A stretch of 64,000 nucleotides of DNA from Algoriphagus sp. PAP.12 (lineage in GTDB: Bacteria > Bacteroidota > Bacteroidia > Cytophagales > Cyclobacteriaceae). The stretch lies in contig NZ_JAPPSQ010000004.1 in NCBI RefSeq assembly GCF_026652115.1, positions 62,001-126,000 of the forward strand, given 5' to 3'. The first letter of the stretch is position 1. Each line of letters begins with the position of its first letter. The position numbers were made by a program, and so were the translations under genes. Below the pieces are notes generated by a model, which saw only the letters and a program-made list of their open reading frames with translations, had not been told where the DNA came from and ran no database searches. Positions 9,395 to 18,592 of this stretch are shown in pieces.

Positions 9395-10492
9395 TTAATT
9401 TTGGTTTATTAAAGCGATAAAGTCGTCAAAAAGGTAGCGTGAATCATGCGGCCCTGGAGATGACTCTGGGTGATATTGCACTGAAAATGCTGGTTTATTT
9501 TTCAATTTTATACCAGCAACTGTATTATCGTTCAGATGAACGTGAGTGATTTCTACATCAGGGTGATTTTCGGAATCTTCTCTCACGATATTGAAACCAT
9601 GGTTCTGGGAAGTGATTTCACTTTTTCCAGTCAAAAGATTTTTGATCGGGTGATTGATTCCTCTGTGTCCATGGTGCATTTTGTAGGTAGAGATACCAAC
9701 AGACTCAGCTAAAAGCTGGTGTCCTAGGCAAATTCCAAATACAGGCTTACCGGTGTTTAAGATGTCTTTTACAGTATCAACTGCATATTCCATTACTGCT
9801 GGATCACCAGGCCCATTGGAAAGGAAATAAGCATTAGGAGCCCATTCTTCCATTTCAGCCAATTGGGTCTTAGCAGGATATACTTTACAATAAACACCTC
9901 TTGAAGCCAAGTTTCTAAGGATGTTCTTTTTGATACCGAAGTCAAGGCAGGCAACTTTAATTGGAGAGCTTTCATCACCATAGAAATAAGGCTCTTGAGT
10001 ACAGACCTGAGAGGAAAGTTCCAACCCGTTCATATCAGGAAGTTTTTCCAATTCAGCCTTCAAACCTTCCAAGTCACCTTCAAATTCTGAGCTTATGATA
10101 GCGTTCATAGCTCCTTGAGATCGGATATGTCTCACCAATTTTCTGGTGTCAATATCTGCTATACCAGTAATTTGGTATTTCACCAAATAATCCTGAAGAG
10201 AACCATCCCCATCTAGTCGGGAATAAACTTCAGAGAAACTATTAACTACAATACCCCCGATAGTAGGGTGATCGGATTCTACCTCTTCGTTATCCACACC
10301 GTAGTTACCGATGTGAGAAGTAGTAGTGACAATTACCTGACCAGTATAAGAAGGATCTGTGTAGATCTCCTGATAACCAGTCATACCAGTATTGAAACAA
10401 ATCTCACCCCCATTTGTACCGGGGTTACCAATCAATGAACCGTGGAACACAGTTCCGTCTGCTAGAAGTAAGGTTGCTTTTTGTTTTAACAT
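9395..10492 (-). CDS. carA: Carbamoyl-phosphate synthase small (glutaminase) subunit
   Basis: CarA hydrolyses glutamine and passes ammonia to the large subunit CarB for carbamoyl phosphate, the precursor of pyrimidines and arginine. The 365-residue protein has the N-terminal CPSase_sm domain (GTNGGEICFNTGMTGYQE) and a class I glutaminase domain with nucleophile Cys255 in GICLGHQ and the His341/Glu343 pair in HPESSPG. carB is not in the window. A TAnnTTTG element lies 18 nt upstream of the ATG, giving a very short leader with no sign of the long control region that pyrimidine- or arginine-controlled carAB genes often have. Confidence 0.97.
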   Translation of the reverse strand: MLKQKATLLLADGTVFHGSLIGNPGTNGGEICFNTGMTGYQEIYTDPSYTGQVIVTTTSHIGNYGVDNEEVESDHPTIGGIVVNSFSEVYSRLDGDGSLQDYLVKYQITGIADIDTRKLVRHIRSQGAMNAIISSEFEGDLEGLKAELEKLPDMNGLELSSQVCTQEPYFYGDESSPIKVACLDFGIKKNILRNLASRGVYCKVYPAKTQLAEMEEWAPNAYFLSNGPGDPAVMEYAVDTVKDILNTGKPVFGICLGHQLLAESVGISTYKMHHGHRGINHPIKNLLTGKSEITSQNHGFNIVREDSENHPDVEITHVHLNDNTVAGIKLKNKPAFSVQYHPESSPGPHDSRYLFDDFIALINQN

Positions 10493-10509
10493 TTTCGATA
10501 TAATTGCCC

Positions 10510-10517
10510 CAAAGTTA
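10510..10517 (-). promoter_or_regulatory. -7 promoter element of carA
   Basis: On the minus strand this is TAACTTTG, an exact match to the Bacteroidota -7 consensus TAnnTTTG. No clear TTG is seen 19-21 nt upstream. It lies between the rplQ terminator and the carA start, as expected for a new transcription unit. Confidence 0.6.
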
Positions 10518-10552
10518 AATATTTATTGGGAGGAGGAGGAATGTCTAGGCAT

Positions 10553-10585
10553 AAAAAAAGGATTGAACCAACGCCCAATCCTTTT
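10553..10585 (-). terminator. Intrinsic terminator of the ribosomal super-operon after rplQ
   Basis: The arms AAAGGATTG and CAATCCTTT close a loop of about 10 nt and are followed by a T run in the transcript sense. It sits about 27 nt past the rplQ stop and separates the ribosomal cluster from carA. Confidence 0.88.
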
Positions 10586-10611
10586 CAATATTTAAACTGA
10601 AATTCAAATTA

Positions 10612-11136
10612 TTATTTTTCTTCAGTTTCAGGAGAATCTGTAGAAGCTTCAGGAGCTTGAGTTTCTTCAGTTTTTGCTTCAACTGCAGGAGAAACAGGAG
10701 CTTCTTCTGATTTACCAGAGCTTCTTCTAGATCTTCTAGTAGTTTTCTTAGCTGGCTTAGCTTCTTTCAACATCAATTCGTTGAAATCAACCAATTCGAT
10801 GATACACATTTCTGCGTTGTCACCCAATCTGAATCCAGTTTTGATGATACGAGTGTATCCACCTGGACGAGTACCAACTTTAGCAATCACTTCACCAAAC
10901 AAAGCAACGATTGCTTCTTTGTTTTTCAAGTAAGAGAAAGCTACACGTCTGTTGTGAGTAGTATCTTCCTTTGCTCTAGTGATCAAAGGCTCCACATATT
11001 TCTTCAATTCTTTTGCCTTGGCAAGCGTGGTAGAGATACGCTTGTGAAGAATTAGGGAAGTAGCCATGTTGGAAAGCATTGATTTCCTATGAGCAGCCTT
11101 CCTTCCAAGGTGGTTAAATTTCTTACCGTGTCTCAT
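10612..11136 (-). CDS. rplQ: 50S ribosomal protein L17 (bL17) with C-terminal extension
   Basis: The first 120 or so residues are canonical bL17 ([19 protein letters not shown], later [10 protein letters not shown]), a large-subunit protein close to the peptide exit region. The remaining 50 or so residues form a low-complexity tail rich in Lys, Arg, Glu, Thr, Ala and Pro ([11 protein letters not shown], then an acidic part ending SPETEEK), making 174 residues against about 120-130 in many bacteria. Tails of this kind occur in Bacteroidota L17 and are probably disordered. It starts 5 nt after rpoA and is the last gene of the cluster. Confidence 0.97.
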   Translation of the reverse strand: MRHGKKFNHLGRKAAHRKSMLSNMATSLILHKRISTTLAKAKELKKYVEPLITRAKEDTTHNRRVAFSYLKNKEAIVALFGEVIAKVGTRPGGYTRIIKTGFRLGDNAEMCIIELVDFNELMLKEAKPAKKTTRRSRRSSGKSEEAPVSPAVEAKTEETQAPEASTDSPETEEK

Positions 11137-11141
11137 TTTAT

Positions 11142-12131
11142 TTATTCTTCATCAAGTTTATACTTTGAAATATCCATTCCAAAGGTGAGCCCTTTTTCCT
11201 GAATCAACTGCTCCAATTCAGCTAGGGATTTCTTACCGAAGTTTCTGAATTTCATCATATCAGAAATTTCAAGCTTGGCAAGATCACCCAATGTCTTCAC
11301 GTCAGCAGCTTTCAAGCAGTTGAAAGCACGGACGGAAAGATCCAAATCGCTTAGAGAAGTCTTCAACAATTTTCTCATGTGAAGGAACTCTTCGTCGATT
11401 GGCTCTGGCTCAGCGACACCTGTAGAGTCAAGTACCATAGTCTGATCAGAGAATAGCATGAAGTGCTGGATCAAGATTTTTGCAGATTCTTGAAGGGCTT
11501 TCTCAGGGTGGATAGAACCATCTGTAGAAACCTCAAGGATCAATTTCTCGAAGTCAGTTTTTTGCTCAACACGGGTATTTTCTACGCTATACTTCACGTT
11601 TTTGATTGGCGTGAAAATGGCATCGATGGCGATTTGCCCAAATACCTGCTCTTTTGGTTTGGATTCTTCAGCTGGTAGATAACCTCTTCCTTTTTCCACA
11701 ACCAATTCGATTTCGAAGGTTTTGGTTTCATCGATGTGACAGATCACTTGATCTGGATTCAACACCTCGAAAGAAGAAGTGAACTTCGCAATGTCCCCGG
11801 CAGTGAAAACTGACTGGTCTTTCACCTCCACAGTGATTTTACCGTCAAATGCTTCGTGCACCTTCTTGAATCTCACTTGCTTCAGGTTCAAAATAATGTC
11901 AGTAACATCCTCCACTACCCCATCAATGGTAGAAAACTCATGCACTACTCCAGGTATTTTGATGGAAGTGATGGCATAACCCTCCAAGGATGAAAGCAAA
12001 ATTCTTCTCAGGGCGTTACCGATAGTAACTCCATAGCCTTTTTCTAGTGGTTTGAACGTAAACAAGCCATGGAAGTCATCGGCTTTCTCCATCACCACTT
12101 TTTCGGGCATTTGAAATGCTAGTATGGACAT
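11142..12131 (-). CDS. rpoA: RNA polymerase alpha subunit
   Basis: The 329-residue alpha subunit has the N-terminal dimerisation and assembly domain ([14 protein letters not shown] near residue 40) and the C-terminal DNA/activator-binding domain ([22 protein letters not shown], then [12 protein letters not shown]). It nucleates assembly of beta and beta-prime, whose genes lie further upstream in the window. It sits between rpsD and rplQ as in the classical alpha operon, with only 5 nt to rplQ. Confidence 0.98.
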   Translation of the reverse strand: MSILAFQMPEKVVMEKADDFHGLFTFKPLEKGYGVTIGNALRRILLSSLEGYAITSIKIPGVVHEFSTIDGVVEDVTDIILNLKQVRFKKVHEAFDGKITVEVKDQSVFTAGDIAKFTSSFEVLNPDQVICHIDETKTFEIELVVEKGRGYLPAEESKPKEQVFGQIAIDAIFTPIKNVKYSVENTRVEQKTDFEKLILEVSTDGSIHPEKALQESAKILIQHFMLFSDQTMVLDSTGVAEPEPIDEEFLHMRKLLKTSLSDLDLSVRAFNCLKAADVKTLGDLAKLEISDMMKFRNFGKKSLAELEQLIQEKGLTFGMDISKYKLDEE

Positions 12132-12170
12132 ATATCTTGTTCTTTGTTTAAAAGCTGAAAATAGTAAATA

Positions 12171-12776
12171 TTACTTAGAGTATAGTTCGACGATGAGCTG
12201 CTCCTTGATATTTTCTGGAATATCATCTCTAGAAGGCACACTGACGAATTTGCCGGACAAGGAAGCACCATCCCACTCTAACCAGGAATATTTGTTGGCA
12301 CCTCTACCAGCTAAGCTATTGGTAATAGCTTCCAAAGACTTGGAACGCTCTCTTACTGAAACCACATCACCTGGCTTCAAGATGTAAGAAGGAATGTTCA
12401 CTACTTCACCGTTAACAAGAATATGCTTGTGAGCTACCAATTGTCTTGCACCTCTTCTAGTAGGGGAAACTCCCATTCTATATACGGTGTTGTCCAATCT
12501 AGCTTCTAGCAATTGAAGAAGGTTTTCACCTGTGATACCTTGCTTTCTGGAAGCGATATCAAACATTTTGGCAAATTGTCTCTCCAATACTCCGTAGATG
12601 TATTTAGCTTTTTGCTTTTCAGCAAGCTGGATCGCATATTCTGATTGCTTCTTTCTTCTTCCACGACCGTGTTGTCCCGGAGGATAGTTTTTCTTTTGAA
12701 GCGCTTTGCTATGTCCTTCGATAGCCTCGCCAAACTTACGGGCGATCTTTGCTTTTGGACCTCTATATCTAGCCAT
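12171..12776 (-). CDS. rpsD: 30S ribosomal protein S4
   Basis: uS4 is a primary 16S rRNA binder that starts assembly of the 30S body. The 201-residue product has the N-terminal basic segment ([26 protein letters not shown]) and an S4 RNA-binding domain around residues 92-155 ([32 protein letters not shown]; shown in parts). It has no cysteines, so it is the zinc-free type. In some bacteria S4 represses the alpha operon; no such leader structure is evident here. Confidence 0.97.
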   Translation of the reverse strand: MARYRGPKAKIARKFGEAIEGHSKALQKKNYPPGQHGRGRRKKQSEYAIQLAEKQKAKYIYGVLERQFAKMFDIASRKQGITGENLLQLLEARLDNTVYRMGVSPTRRGARQLVAHKHILVNGEVVNIPSYILKPGDVVSVRERSKSLEAITNSLAGRGANKYSWLEWDGASLSGKFVSVPSRDDIPENIKEQLIVELYSK

Positions 12777-12794
12777 TCTGTTACAATTTTTTGA

Positions 12795-13193
12795 TTAAAC
12801 TCTTCTACGCTTAGGAGGACGACAGCCGTTGTGAGGCATTGGAGTCACATCAACAATAGTAGTCACGTCCAATCCAACATTTTGTAAAGTTCTGATCGCA
12901 GATTCACGACCAGCACCTGGACCTTTTACGAATACTTCGATTTTTCTCAAACCTAAGTCGTAGGCAACCTGTCCGCAGTTTTGAGCGGCCATCTGTGCAG
13001 CGTAAGGAGTGTTTTTCTTAGAACCTCTGAAACCCATTTTACCGGCAGAAGCCCAAGAGATTACTTGTCCCGCATTATTGGTAATAGAGATAATGATATT
13101 ATTGAAGGAAGCTCTGATGTGAGCTTGTCCTACCGCTTCTACCTTTACTACTCTTTTTTTACCTTTAGCTTTATCGTTTCTTTTCTGAGCCAT
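12795..13193 (-). CDS. rpsK: 30S ribosomal protein S11
   Basis: uS11 lies on the 30S platform and helps shape the mRNA exit channel. The 132-residue product has the family core ([34 protein letters not shown]) and the C-terminal signature [17 protein letters not shown]. It is packed between rpsM (15 nt upstream) and rpsD (18 nt downstream) in normal alpha-operon order. Confidence 0.97.
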   Translation of the reverse strand: MAQKRNDKAKGKKRVVKVEAVGQAHIRASFNNIIISITNNAGQVISWASAGKMGFRGSKKNTPYAAQMAAQNCGQVAYDLGLRKIEVFVKGPGAGRESAIRTLQNVGLDVTTIVDVTPMPHNGCRPPKRRRV

Positions 13194-13208
13194 AATCTAA
13201 TTCAGGTT

Positions 13209-13586
13209 TTATTTAGTTGCCTTCTTCTTGTTAGCAACAGTCTTTCTCTTACCCTTCCTTGTTCTGGCGTTGTTCTTGGTATGCTGACCACGAACTGGAA
13301 GTCCTTTTCTGTGTCTCAAACCTCTATAACAACCAATATCCATTAGTCGCTTGATGTTCAATTGGATCTCTGACTTCAGGACACCTTCGGTTCTGAATTC
13401 TTCGGCAATAATATTACGGATAGCGGTTGACTCATCGTCTGACCACTCACCTGCTTTTTTGTCGAAGGAGATACCGGCTTTGCTCAGGATCGCCTTGGCG
13501 GAGCTTCTTCCAATTCCGAAGATATAGGTAAGCCCGATTTCGCCACGCTTATTGTCTGGTATGTCTACACCTGCAATTCTAGCCAT
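13209..13586 (-). CDS. rpsM: 30S ribosomal protein S13
   Basis: uS13 in the 30S head bridges to the large subunit and touches the P-site tRNA through its basic tail. The 125-residue product begins [19 protein letters not shown], has the helix-turn [17 protein letters not shown], and ends in a Lys/Arg-rich tail ([14 protein letters not shown]). It starts 4 nt after the rpmJ stop. Confidence 0.97.
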   Translation of the reverse strand: MARIAGVDIPDNKRGEIGLTYIFGIGRSSAKAILSKAGISFDKKAGEWSDDESTAIRNIIAEEFRTEGVLKSEIQLNIKRLMDIGCYRGLRHRKGLPVRGQHTKNNARTRKGKRKTVANKKKATK

Positions 13587-13590
13587 AATC

Positions 13591-13707
13591 TTAACCTTGT
13601 CTTTGTTTAAACTTAGGATTCTTCTTATTGATGACGTAAAGTTTTCCTTTTCTTCTGATCACCTTACAGTCAGCACTTCTCTTTTTGATAGATGCTTTAA
13701 CTTTCAT
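13591..13707 (-). CDS. rpmJ: 50S ribosomal protein L36, zinc-free form
   Basis: This 38-residue bL36 reads [16 protein letters not shown], then [14 protein letters not shown] and a PKFKQRQG end. The usual zinc-binding set of the C-plus form (two Cys near 11 and 14, Cys27, His33) is reduced to a single cysteine at 14: position 11 is Ser, 27 is Asn and 33 is Phe. It is therefore a C-minus L36 that should not bind zinc. It sits between infA and rpsM, a normal location. Confidence 0.95.
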   Translation of the reverse strand: MKVKASIKKRSADCKVIRRKGKLYVINKKNPKFKQRQG

Positions 13708-13713
13708 ATCAGT

Positions 13714-13932
13714 CTATTTATATCGATATACTATTCTGCCTTTTGTCAAGTCATAGGGAGAAAGCTCTAATTTGACGCGATCTCCAGGAAGGATCTTGAT
13801 GTAATTCATCCTCATTTTACCGGAAATATGCGCAATCAATTGATGTCCATTCTCCAGTTCCACTTTAAACATGGCGTTTGACAACGCTTCCGTAATGGTT
13901 CCGTCTTGTTCTATTGATGTTTGTTTTGCCAT
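13714..13932 (-). CDS. infA: Translation initiation factor IF-1
   Basis: The 72-residue single S1/OB-fold protein binds the 30S A site during initiation. The sequence has the typical core ([39 protein letters not shown], then [11 protein letters not shown]; shown in parts). It lies 1 nt after the map stop and 6 nt before rpmJ, so translation is probably coupled along secY-map-infA-rpmJ. Confidence 0.97.
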   Translation of the reverse strand: MAKQTSIEQDGTITEALSNAMFKVELENGHQLIAHISGKMRMNYIKILPGDRVKLELSPYDLTKGRIVYRYK

Positions 13933-13933
13933 C

Positions 13934-14707
13934 TTAGAATTTAAAATTCTCTTCTATGTACTTGTGTGAGGTTAATACCTCAGTTCTATCTTCGAAAATC
14001 GCTACTGTATGCTCATAATGGGCTGAAGGTTTTCTATCCGAAGTCCGGATTGTCCATCCATCCCGCTCTTGGACTATATTTCTAGATCCAAGATTGATCA
14101 TGGGCTCAATTGCAATTACCATCCCTGCCTTTAACAGAGGACCACTCCCCTTTTTACCATAATTGGGTACTTCTGGAGATTCATGCAAGTTTTTTCCTAA
14201 TCCGTGTCCAACCAATTCTCTGACTACAGTATAGCCTTTGGCTTCTACGAATTTTTGGATTGCATTTCCAATGTCACCAATACGGTTGCCAAAAATTGCC
14301 TTTTCGATTCCTAAGTAAAGAGAATCTTTAGTGGCTCTAAGTAAATCTATAACAGGAGTGGAAACTTCACCGACAGGGTAAGTATAAGCGGAATCGCTAT
14401 GAAAACCTTGGTGAAAGACTCCACAATCTACTGAGATTATATCGCCATCTTTCAATTCATATTTGCTAGGAAATCCATGAACAACTACTTCATTCACAGA
14501 AATACAGAGAGAAGCAGGGAAGCCATTGTATCCTTTAAAGGAAGGAACTCCGCCATTATCCCTGATAAACTCTTCAGCAATTTTATCTAGGTGAGAGGTC
14601 TTTACCCCTACCTTGATATGTTTGGCTACTTCCCCATGGGCTTTCGCCAAAATATCAGCACTTTCTTTTATTTTCTGAACCTCTTCTAAGGTCTTATAAT
14701 GAATCAT
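13934..14707 (-). CDS. map: Methionine aminopeptidase, type I
   Basis: The enzyme removes the initiator methionine from new proteins. The 257-residue product has the pita-bread fold and five metal ligands: Asp in ISVDCGVF, Asp in HSDSAYTY, His in [12 protein letters not shown], Glu in AIEPM and Glu near the C terminus. It is a type I enzyme without the type II insert. It starts 1 nt after the secY stop and is followed by infA, the usual order in this phylum. Confidence 0.97.
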   Translation of the reverse strand: MIHYKTLEEVQKIKESADILAKAHGEVAKHIKVGVKTSHLDKIAEEFIRDNGGVPSFKGYNGFPASLCISVNEVVVHGFPSKYELKDGDIISVDCGVFHQGFHSDSAYTYPVGEVSTPVIDLLRATKDSLYLGIEKAIFGNRIGDIGNAIQKFVEAKGYTVVRELVGHGLGKNLHESPEVPNYGKKGSGPLLKAGMVIAIEPMINLGSRNIVQERDGWTIRTSDRKPSAHYEHTVAIFEDRTEVLTSHKYIEENFKF

Positions 14708-14708
14708 C

Positions 14709-16028
14709 TTAAGCTACTTGGTAATTAGAAGGATTATTCTTCATATTACCAGACTTCATCATTCCTTCGTAATGTCTCATCAAAAGATAACTTTCGATTT
14801 GACGAAGTGTATCCATGATCACCCCTACCATAATCAATAGAGATGTACCACCATAAAACTGAGCGAATTCACCACCGACACCGGCAATAATTGCCAAAGC
14901 AGGAAGAATCGCTACAGCTGCCAAAAGAACAGATCCTGGCAAAGTGATTCTGGAAATGATACCGTCAATAAAGTCTGCAGTTGGAGCACCTGGTTTGATA
15001 CCCGGAACAAAACCACCATTTCTCTTCATATCCTCAGCAATTTGCTCAGGGTTCACTGTGATAGCAGTGTAGAAGAATGTGAAGATGATGATCATAGCTG
15101 CAAACAATAAGTTATACTGCCAAGAAGTGAAATCGGAGAAAGTGGTACCGATGTAGTTAGCAATGTCATTTTCGCTTGCCCAGATCTGAGCGATCAAAGC
15201 CGGAACGAACATCAATGATTGAGCAAAGATAATAGGCATTACACCAGAGGCATTCACTTTAATAGGAATGTACTGACGTTGTCCACCATAAACTTTACCC
15301 CCAACTACTTGCTTTGCGTACTGAACAGGGATTCTTCTTGTAGCTTCAGTCAATGCAACAACACCAACAACAACGAAGAACAATACCGCTGCTTCAATCA
15401 ACAATAGCAACAATCCACCAGAACCTTTTTCTAATACTTCAGCAATAATAGCTCCTGGGAAACGGGAGATGATCCCAATCATGATCAGCATAGAGATACC
15501 GTTTCCGATACCTTTCTCAGTAATTTTTTCGCCCAACCACATGCAGAACATGGTACCTGCGGAAAGCAACACTAAAGAGCTGAACATGAATAAGGAAGTA
15601 CTCACCATCACTGCACCAGTTGGAAGGATTGTAGCGGTTACATAACCGATACCCTGCGCAATGGTGATCAAAATAGTAAGTACACGGGTAATCTGGTTGA
15701 TTCTTTTACGACCAGATTCCCCTTCCTTTTGCATTTTTTGAAAGTAGGGTACTCCGACAGTCAACAGTTGCAACACAATGGAAGCAGAGATATATGGCAT
15801 GATACCTAGTCCGAAGATGGATGCATTACTGAAAGCACCACCCAAGAAAGTATCGATCAAGCCGAAAATCCCCTCAGGAGCCCCTGTCAATTTTGAAGGA
15901 TCAACCCCTGGAAGAACTACGTAAGAACCCAATCTGAATATGATCAGGAAACCGACCGTGTTCAGGATTCTAACTCGAAGATCTTCTATCGAGAAAATAT
16001 TCTTAACTGTCGAAATAAACTTTTTCAT
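14709..16028 (-). CDS. secY: Protein translocase subunit SecY
   Basis: SecY is the ten-helix channel of the Sec translocon. The 439-residue product shows the successive hydrophobic helices, the plug-region glycine-rich loop (GAFSNASIFGLGIMPYISAS), the cytoplasmic loop TRRIPVQYAKQVVGG and the late motif MKRNGGFVPGIKPG. Its partner gene secE is at 40022-40210. It starts 4 nt after rplO, as in the spc operon. Confidence 0.98.
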   Translation of the reverse strand: MKKFISTVKNIFSIEDLRVRILNTVGFLIIFRLGSYVVLPGVDPSKLTGAPEGIFGLIDTFLGGAFSNASIFGLGIMPYISASIVLQLLTVGVPYFQKMQKEGESGRKRINQITRVLTILITIAQGIGYVTATILPTGAVMVSTSLFMFSSLVLLSAGTMFCMWLGEKITEKGIGNGISMLIMIGIISRFPGAIIAEVLEKGSGGLLLLLIEAAVLFFVVVGVVALTEATRRIPVQYAKQVVGGKVYGGQRQYIPIKVNASGVMPIIFAQSLMFVPALIAQIWASENDIANYIGTTFSDFTSWQYNLLFAAMIIIFTFFYTAITVNPEQIAEDMKRNGGFVPGIKPGAPTADFIDGIISRITLPGSVLLAAVAILPALAIIAGVGGEFAQFYGGTSLLIMVGVIMDTLRQIESYLLMRHYEGMMKSGNMKNNPSNYQVA

Positions 16029-16032
16029 TTAA

Positions 16033-16479
16033 TTAAATCTTGTTTACCGAACCACCCGCTTTTTCAATGGCAGCGATAGCGCTGGCAGAGAAGTTATGAG
16101 CAGTTACTGCTACTTTGGAACTCAATTCACCTCCGCCCAAAATCTTGATTTTGTCGTTTTTAGAAGCGATTCCGTGAGAAACGAAAGCATCCAAATCGAT
16201 GGTCTCAAGATTGTAAGTTGCTGCAAGGTTTTGCAAGGTATCCAAATTTACCGGTTTGAACTCAACTCTGTTAAAGCTTTTGAAACCAAATTTAGGAACT
16301 CTTCTTTGAAGTGGCATTTGCCCACCTTCAAAACCTAATTTAGTTTTATAACCGGATCTTGATTTAGCTCCTTTATGACCTCTTGTAGAAGTACCACCTC
16401 TACCGGATCCAGGACCACGACCAATACGCTTACGGTTCTTGGTTGATCCCTCAGCTGGTTGTAATGTATGCAGTTTCAT
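16033..16479 (-). CDS. rplO: 50S ribosomal protein L15
   Basis: uL15 binds 23S rRNA late in large-subunit assembly. The 148-residue product opens with MKLHTLQPAEGSTKNRKRIG and a Gly/Arg-rich tail (GRGPGSGRGGTSTRGHKGAKS) that threads into rRNA, followed by a globular domain with GGELSSKVAVTAH. It lies 2 nt after rpmD and 4 nt before secY. Confidence 0.97.
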   Translation of the reverse strand: MKLHTLQPAEGSTKNRKRIGRGPGSGRGGTSTRGHKGAKSRSGYKTKLGFEGGQMPLQRRVPKFGFKSFNRVEFKPVNLDTLQNLAATYNLETIDLDAFVSHGIASKNDKIKILGGGELSSKVAVTAHNFSASAIAAIEKAGGSVNKI

Positions 16480-16481
16480 AA

Positions 16482-16661
16482 TTAAGCTTCCTCCACTTTT
16501 ACAAGGTGACTAACTTTATTAACCATACCAGCAATCTGAGGAGTTTTTTCAACTTCTACAGTTTTGTTGATTTTACCAAGACCCAAAGCTGTGATAGTAG
16601 CTTTTTGATCTTTTGGACGGTCAATAACAGATTTGGTTTGTGTGATTTTGATCTTAGCCAT
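16482..16661 (-). CDS. rpmD: 50S ribosomal protein L30
   Basis: Translation of the minus strand from ATG 16661 to TAA 16482 gives 59 residues starting [20 protein letters not shown] and containing [13 protein letters not shown], the uL30 signature. It fills the space between rpsE and rplO exactly as in the spc operon. Confidence 0.96.
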   Translation of the reverse strand: MAKIKITQTKSVIDRPKDQKATITALGLGKINKTVEVEKTPQIAGMVNKVSHLVKVEEA

Positions 16662-16666
16662 GATGA

Positions 16667-17185
16667 TTATCCATTAAAAACTTTAGACATTTTCACACCT
16701 CTCTGCTGAGAAACAGAGATAGCATCTCTTAGTTGCATCAATGCATCGATAGTAGCTTTCACTACGTTGTGAGGGTTAGAAGAACCTTTTGACTTCGCCA
16801 ATACGTCAGTCACACCGGCAGATTCTAACACTGCACGCATCGCACCACCAGCAATTACACCGGTACCGGCAGCAGCAGGCTTGATCAAAACAAAACCTCC
16901 ACCAAATTTTCCAATTTGCTCGTGAGGGATAGTTCCTTTCAAAACTGGTACTTTTACCAAGTTTTTCTTAGCGTCTTCGATGCCTTTAGTGATAGCATCA
17001 GTTACTTCATTGGCTTTACCCAATCCGTAACCTACTACACCATTACCATCTCCTACTACTACAATCGCAGAAAAAGAGAATCTTCTACCACCTTTAACCA
17101 CTTTGGCTACACGGTTGATAGCTACTACTTTTTCTTTTAATTCTGTATCTGTAGCCCTAATAGGCTTTTTTCTTAGTTGAGACAT
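16667..17185 (-). CDS. rpsE: 30S ribosomal protein S5
   Basis: uS5 shapes the mRNA entry channel and affects decoding accuracy. The 172-residue product has the double-stranded-RNA-binding-like N domain ([36 protein letters not shown]) and the C domain with [17 protein letters not shown] and [13 protein letters not shown]. The loop residues around VKGGRRFSF, where spectinomycin-resistance changes fall, look wild type. Confidence 0.97.
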   Translation of the reverse strand: MSQLRKKPIRATDTELKEKVVAINRVAKVVKGGRRFSFSAIVVVGDGNGVVGYGLGKANEVTDAITKGIEDAKKNLVKVPVLKGTIPHEQIGKFGGGFVLIKPAAAGTGVIAGGAMRAVLESAGVTDVLAKSKGSSNPHNVVKATIDALMQLRDAISVSQQRGVKMSKVFNG

Positions 17186-17190
17186 GCTGA

Positions 17191-17541
17191 TTAAAATTTA
17201 AGGCCTCCCTCTCTGGCACCATCTGCCAAAGCTTTCACATTTCCGTGATACAAGTAGCCATTTCTGTCAAATACTACCTCGCTAACACCATTGGCAACGG
17301 CTCTTTCAGCAAGCTTTTTGCCCACTTCTTTAGAGACAGATACGTTGGCGTTTTCTTTAGCACCCAACTCTTTGGAGGATGCCTGAGCCAATGTATGACC
17401 TTTAAGGTCATCCACCAACTGTGCATAGATGCCAGTATTACTTTTGAATACTGACAAACGTGGTCTGGAATCGGTACCGGAGATCTTTCTGCGGATACCC
17501 TGCTTGATTCTAAGTCTTCTGGAATTCTTATTAAATGCCAT
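17191..17541 (-). CDS. rplR: 50S ribosomal protein L18
   Basis: uL18 binds 5S rRNA together with L5. The 116-residue product has the basic N terminus ([19 protein letters not shown]) and the family core [16 protein letters not shown] with [20 protein letters not shown] near the C terminus. It starts 6 nt after rplF and ends 5 nt before rpsE. Confidence 0.97.
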   Translation of the reverse strand: MAFNKNSRRLRIKQGIRRKISGTDSRPRLSVFKSNTGIYAQLVDDLKGHTLAQASSKELGAKENANVSVSKEVGKKLAERAVANGVSEVVFDRNGYLYHGNVKALADGAREGGLKF

Positions 17542-17547
17542 AACCTA

Positions 17548-18105
17548 TTATTTTTTACCGGCAGTTTTACCAGCCTTACGTCTAACTTGTTCACCAACGA
17601 AGCGTACACCTTTACCTTTGTAAGGTTCGATCTTACGAAGAGATCTGATTTTGGCAGCTACTTGTCCAATCAATTCTTTGTCGATAGACTCCAAAGTGAT
17701 GATTGGGTTCTTTCCTTTAGCAGTTTCAGCTTTCACAGCTACATCTGCAGGAAGTGCGAAGAAAATGTTATGAGAGTAACCCAAAGACAATTCAAGAACC
17801 TGTCCTTGGTTTGCCGCCTTATAACCCACACCAACAAGCTCCAATTCTTTCTTGAAACCTTCAGATACTCCGATCACCATATTGTTGATCAGAGCTCTGT
17901 AAAGTCCATGCATAGACTTGTGTCTTTTTGAGTCGGTAGGTCTAGAAACAACGATTTCGTTGCCCTCCACTTTCACCTCAATATCAGGATTCACATCCTG
18001 GCTGAGTGTACCCTTTGGACCTTTAACAGTCACTACACCTTTTGTAGCAACGTCTACAGTAACACCGCTGGGTAGATTTATTGGTTTTTTACCTATTCTT
18101 GACAT
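17548..18105 (-). CDS. rplF: 50S ribosomal protein L6
   Basis: uL6 sits near the sarcin-ricin loop and the factor-binding site. The 185-residue product contains two related alpha/beta domains: MSRIGKKPINLPSGVTVDV, then ELVGVGYKAANQGQVLELSLG, and the C-terminal rRNA-binding signature KIRSLRKIEPYKGKGVRF. A short basic tail (RRKAGKTAGKK) ends it. It starts 9 nt after rpsH. Confidence 0.97.
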   Translation of the reverse strand: MSRIGKKPINLPSGVTVDVATKGVVTVKGPKGTLSQDVNPDIEVKVEGNEIVVSRPTDSKRHKSMHGLYRALINNMVIGVSEGFKKELELVGVGYKAANQGQVLELSLGYSHNIFFALPADVAVKAETAKGKNPIITLESIDKELIGQVAAKIRSLRKIEPYKGKGVRFVGEQVRRKAGKTAGKK

Positions 18106-18114
18106 GATAGTAAA

Positions 18115-18510
18115 TTAATATACGTAGCAAAGTACTTCGCCCCCGATACCTTCGGTGCGGGCTTCTTTGTCAGTCATTACCCCTTTTGAGGTCGAAACTA
18201 CAGCGATACCCAAACCATTGATTACTCTAGGTAGCTCATTGTGTTTCGCATATTTTCTTAAACCTGGCGTACTAACACGCTTCAAGCTCACGATAGCATT
18301 TTGCTTAGTAGTAGGATTGTACTTCAAAGCGATCTTGATAGTGCCTTGAGGTCCATTCTCCTCGAACTTGTAGTTCTGGATGTATCCTTTGTCATGCAAT
18401 ACTTTAGTGATCTCCTTCTTGATGTTAGAAGCAGGTATCTCGACGATTCTGTGAGAAGCCTTGATGGCATTTCTCAATCTAGTTAGATAATCGGCTATTG
18501 GATCAGTCAT
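18115..18510 (-). CDS. rpsH: 30S ribosomal protein S8
   Basis: uS8 is a central-domain 16S rRNA binder. The 131-residue product begins MTDPIADYLTRLRNAIKASH and ends with the binding loop region STSKGVMTDKEARTEGIGGE. In other bacteria S8 is the feedback repressor of the spc operon. Here rpsH is the first gene behind an 82-nt gap that holds a promoter element and a hairpin, so control at this point is plausible but unproven. Confidence 0.97.
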   Translation of the reverse strand: MTDPIADYLTRLRNAIKASHRIVEIPASNIKKEITKVLHDKGYIQNYKFEENGPQGTIKIALKYNPTTKQNAIVSLKRVSTPGLRKYAKHNELPRVINGLGIAVVSTSKGVMTDKEARTEGIGGEVLCYVY

Positions 18511-18528
18511 GATATTATATAGTCTAGC

Positions 18529-18549
18529 TGCACCCGTTTTGGGCGTGCA
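18529..18549 (-). promoter_or_regulatory. Hairpin at the predicted 5' end of the rpsH transcript
   Basis: The arms TGCAC and GTGCA, plus two inner C-G pairs around an A-rich loop, form a short hairpin just downstream of the TAnnTTTG element, about 20 nt before the rpsH ATG. It could be a leader element for ribosomal-protein control or a 5' stabiliser. No known motif was identified. Confidence 0.4.
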
Positions 18550-18555
18550 AAGTTA
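18548..18555 (-). promoter_or_regulatory. Internal promoter (-7 element) upstream of rpsH
   Basis: The minus strand reads TAACTTTG, an exact TAnnTTTG match, in the only sizeable gap (82 nt) inside the rplC-rplQ cluster. The -33 region is only T-rich, without a clear TTG at 19-21 nt, so this is a weaker candidate than the rplC and rpsL promoters. Confidence 0.55.
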
Positions 18556-18592
18556 CGAATTGATTTTTTAAATAAAAACTACTGTCGTTATT

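Noticed and set aside
10541-10600. Possible 19-codon plus-strand peptide (MSRHKKRIEPTPNPFQYLN) after a GGAGGAGGAGGA stretch
   Set aside because: It runs across the minus-strand rplQ terminator, has no plus-strand promoter, and Shine-Dalgarno-like runs are a poor signal in this phylum. The purine run is probably chance.
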